Origin: Haliclystus octoradiatus | Taxonomy: Eukaryota; Cnidaria; Staurozoa; Stauromedusae; Haliclystidae | Direction of reading: 5' to 3' | DNA: 64,000 bases | Assembly: GCA_916610825.1 (NCBI GenBank) | Contig: OU744447.1 | Location: forward strand, 20,615,563 to 20,679,562 | Position numbers and translations under genes: made by a program | The notes under the pieces: model-generated | The model's database searches: none | Told to the model about the DNA's origin: nothing | The model's input: only the letters and a program-made list of their open reading frames with translations | Part shown: one piece after another, positions 62,434 through 64,000 of the stretch | How the letters are laid out: the number at the start of each line of letters is the position of its first letter | Position numbering within the stretch: the stretch's first letter is position 1

Positions 62434-64000
62434 GTAAGTTTCTTTGATTTGTAATTACTGCACTGTTTGTAATCAAGTTTGTTTATATGGTCGAACGTCG
62501 TTCTATGTTTGCATTAATTTTTTTGAATTAAATTTTAATTCAATGTTTATTCTTACTAAAATGTCCTTGGATTATCAATTACAATAATTATTACTATGTT
62601 CACAATCGAATTTAATATTTACAATTAAAAAATGCTCTTCGTCATTAAGCTTTCCTGATCTGTTTCTCATAGCGTATGGCCATGTGATTCATAAAGACTT
62701 AATAGCTATTAAATAGAACTTGATATGATAGTTCTTGTTTAACACTTATGATGCCGACGATTTTTCAATATCCTTTCACCACAGGCCGCCCTGTTTTTGC
62801 ATGCGATCACAATATCAAGTAATCAACTTTCAAGTTCATTTATCTCAAGAAATATTCGTTTTTAAGTTTTGGGAAATTATTATTTCGAAACATATATTTC
62901 ATGTTGTGTACTTTTTGTTTGAAATTTTATAATCAAAGACTGCGCATTTTTCAAAAGAAAAACACAATGACGGAAATGTTTCAAATGTTTTATGAAAAAC
63001 AGTCTTAAAATTCAAATTATTTTAACATCAATCAAACAAAATAAGTTTTAACATATCATACTTTATTTAAACTTTTGATTTATTTGGTCTCAAGAGCAAT
63101 TTAGCCTTGAAACAAGATGAAAAAGAGAGCAACTATGTCTGTAGACCCACGCCCGTACGCCATGAATGTCGAAATTTTCATTTCTCAAAAAATTAATTTA
63201 AAATAGCAAGACTACATTTTATATCCAATAATGATTTAAGCCAACTCCCAATACAATTAATTAGACCAGGAATCGAATATAAACATATATAACATGCTTG
63301 ATTTATATTAATTTGAACAAAACTTTCATTATAACGAATTTTAAAAAATCCGAAAAAATTGCAAAACACAACACAAACTTCTCTGTCTCCAAATAAAATT
63401 CATTAACCAGAAAACCACATACAAAACAGAAATAATAATAGTTGATGACCATATAAATGTATTTCTTCAGTTTTTATCGTATTTTCGAAGTAATAATAGC
63501 TCATTTTATTGCCTTTCTTAGCGCCAAGACGATCGCGTGTCAACACTTCGCCATTTTGTTTTGCTTTCGAACTTTCAAACTGATTTAAAATCGTAAGATC
63601 ACGTTGGATTCAAATGAAAGAAGATTTCCTGCTTAGCTGATATTCGAGTGGTTTAATTGAACAAAGGTTTCTGCTTGAAGACTTCCTTTTTCATAGTTTT
63701 TAAGCTCTGTGGAAAGCCCACGTTGCTATCCCGAGTATACTCGGGTTCGGCCTGCTGACGGGGGTCAAGCTATCCCGAGTATACTCGGGTTCGGCACGAC
63801 AAGTGTTAAGCAAATGAGCTTGATCAATAACATAACAATACGGTAACATACTAAATATAATAAAAATAAATGTTAAACAATTAAAGCATTTAAAGTTTCC
63901 TGTTGTTTAGATAATGTTGATATGAACAACCAAGTTCATGAACGTTGAATGGCCCCCATGAACAGTTCATGAAAATTTGGGACCATTTAGCGTCATGAAC
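62434..64000. other. Start of intron 37
   Basis: No exon found to the window end. Contains paired CCCGAGTATACTCGGG palindromes at 63730-63795 and a cluster of TTCATGAAC words from about 63930 to the edge. Confidence 0.6.
63726..63795. repeat. Paired 26-bp repeat with CCCGAGTATACTCGGG palindrome
   Basis: CTATCCCGAGTATACTCGGG followed by TTCGGC occurs at 63726-63751 and, identically, at 63770-63795. Each contains a perfect 16-base palindrome. Local GC content is far above the surroundings. Confidence 0.9.

Noticed and set aside
1..64000. tRNA, rRNA or bacterial operon structure
   Set aside because: No cloverleaf-like sequence with A and B boxes, no rRNA-like block and no ribosome-binding-site-spaced ORFs were recognised by eye.

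Overview
This is eukaryotic, AT-rich animal genomic DNA: genes are split by GT-AG introns, and the introns are full of transposable elements (pogo, hAT-like and TTAA-type MITEs, an LTR retrotransposon, DIRS and LINE relics, minisatellites). No bacterial features, tRNA or rRNA genes were seen. The protein families, intron sizes and mix of elements suggest a marine-type invertebrate (a tunicate, cnidarian or similar), but the sequence alone does not fix the taxon.

Two host genes on the + strand carry the window. Gene A (2433-6105) is a complete five-exon UDP-glucuronosyl/glycosyltransferase whose exons join without phase conflict into a 518-residue protein with signal peptide, UGT signature and C-terminal membrane anchor. 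Gene B (8351 to beyond 62433) is a very large gene. I could chain 37 exons, all phase-compatible, into 1881 codons. It encodes an acidic N-terminal region, a Tudor/BAH-like fold candidate, a basic nuclear-type linker and a long series of divergent ankyrin repeats. Layout and wording resemble the ankyrin-rich poly(ADP-ribose) polymerases of the nematode PME-5/PARP-5 (tankyrase-like) type. The expected C-terminal PARP catalytic exons would lie downstream of the window, so this assignment is an inference.

The introns of gene B are an archive of transposition. Intron 1 holds a decayed Tigger/pogo element (9506-13445) whose transposase is split by two different MITEs, each flanked by TTAA; removing each leaves the transposase reading frame continuous at that point. 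Intron 22 (37841-51331) holds a young LTR retrotransposon (182-bp LTRs differing at one base, perfect 5-bp target duplication), a DIRS-like relic, a hAT-like end, a LINE RT fragment, two LTR-like repeat pairs and a poorly understood set of minus-strand ORFs with good splice signals. Many other introns carry a palindromic family built on the word TTCATGAAC, several copies of which end in CCCCTGCGAAAAA and its complement. They also carry pogo-like and hAT-like MITEs, one of them nested inside another with the empty site visible in paralogous copies. A (TTCTA)n array and several minisatellites complete the picture.

The first 2.4 kb, the UGT-PARP intergenic space (with a LINE RT tail at about 7.1-7.6 kb) and the last 1.5 kb contain no recognisable host gene.
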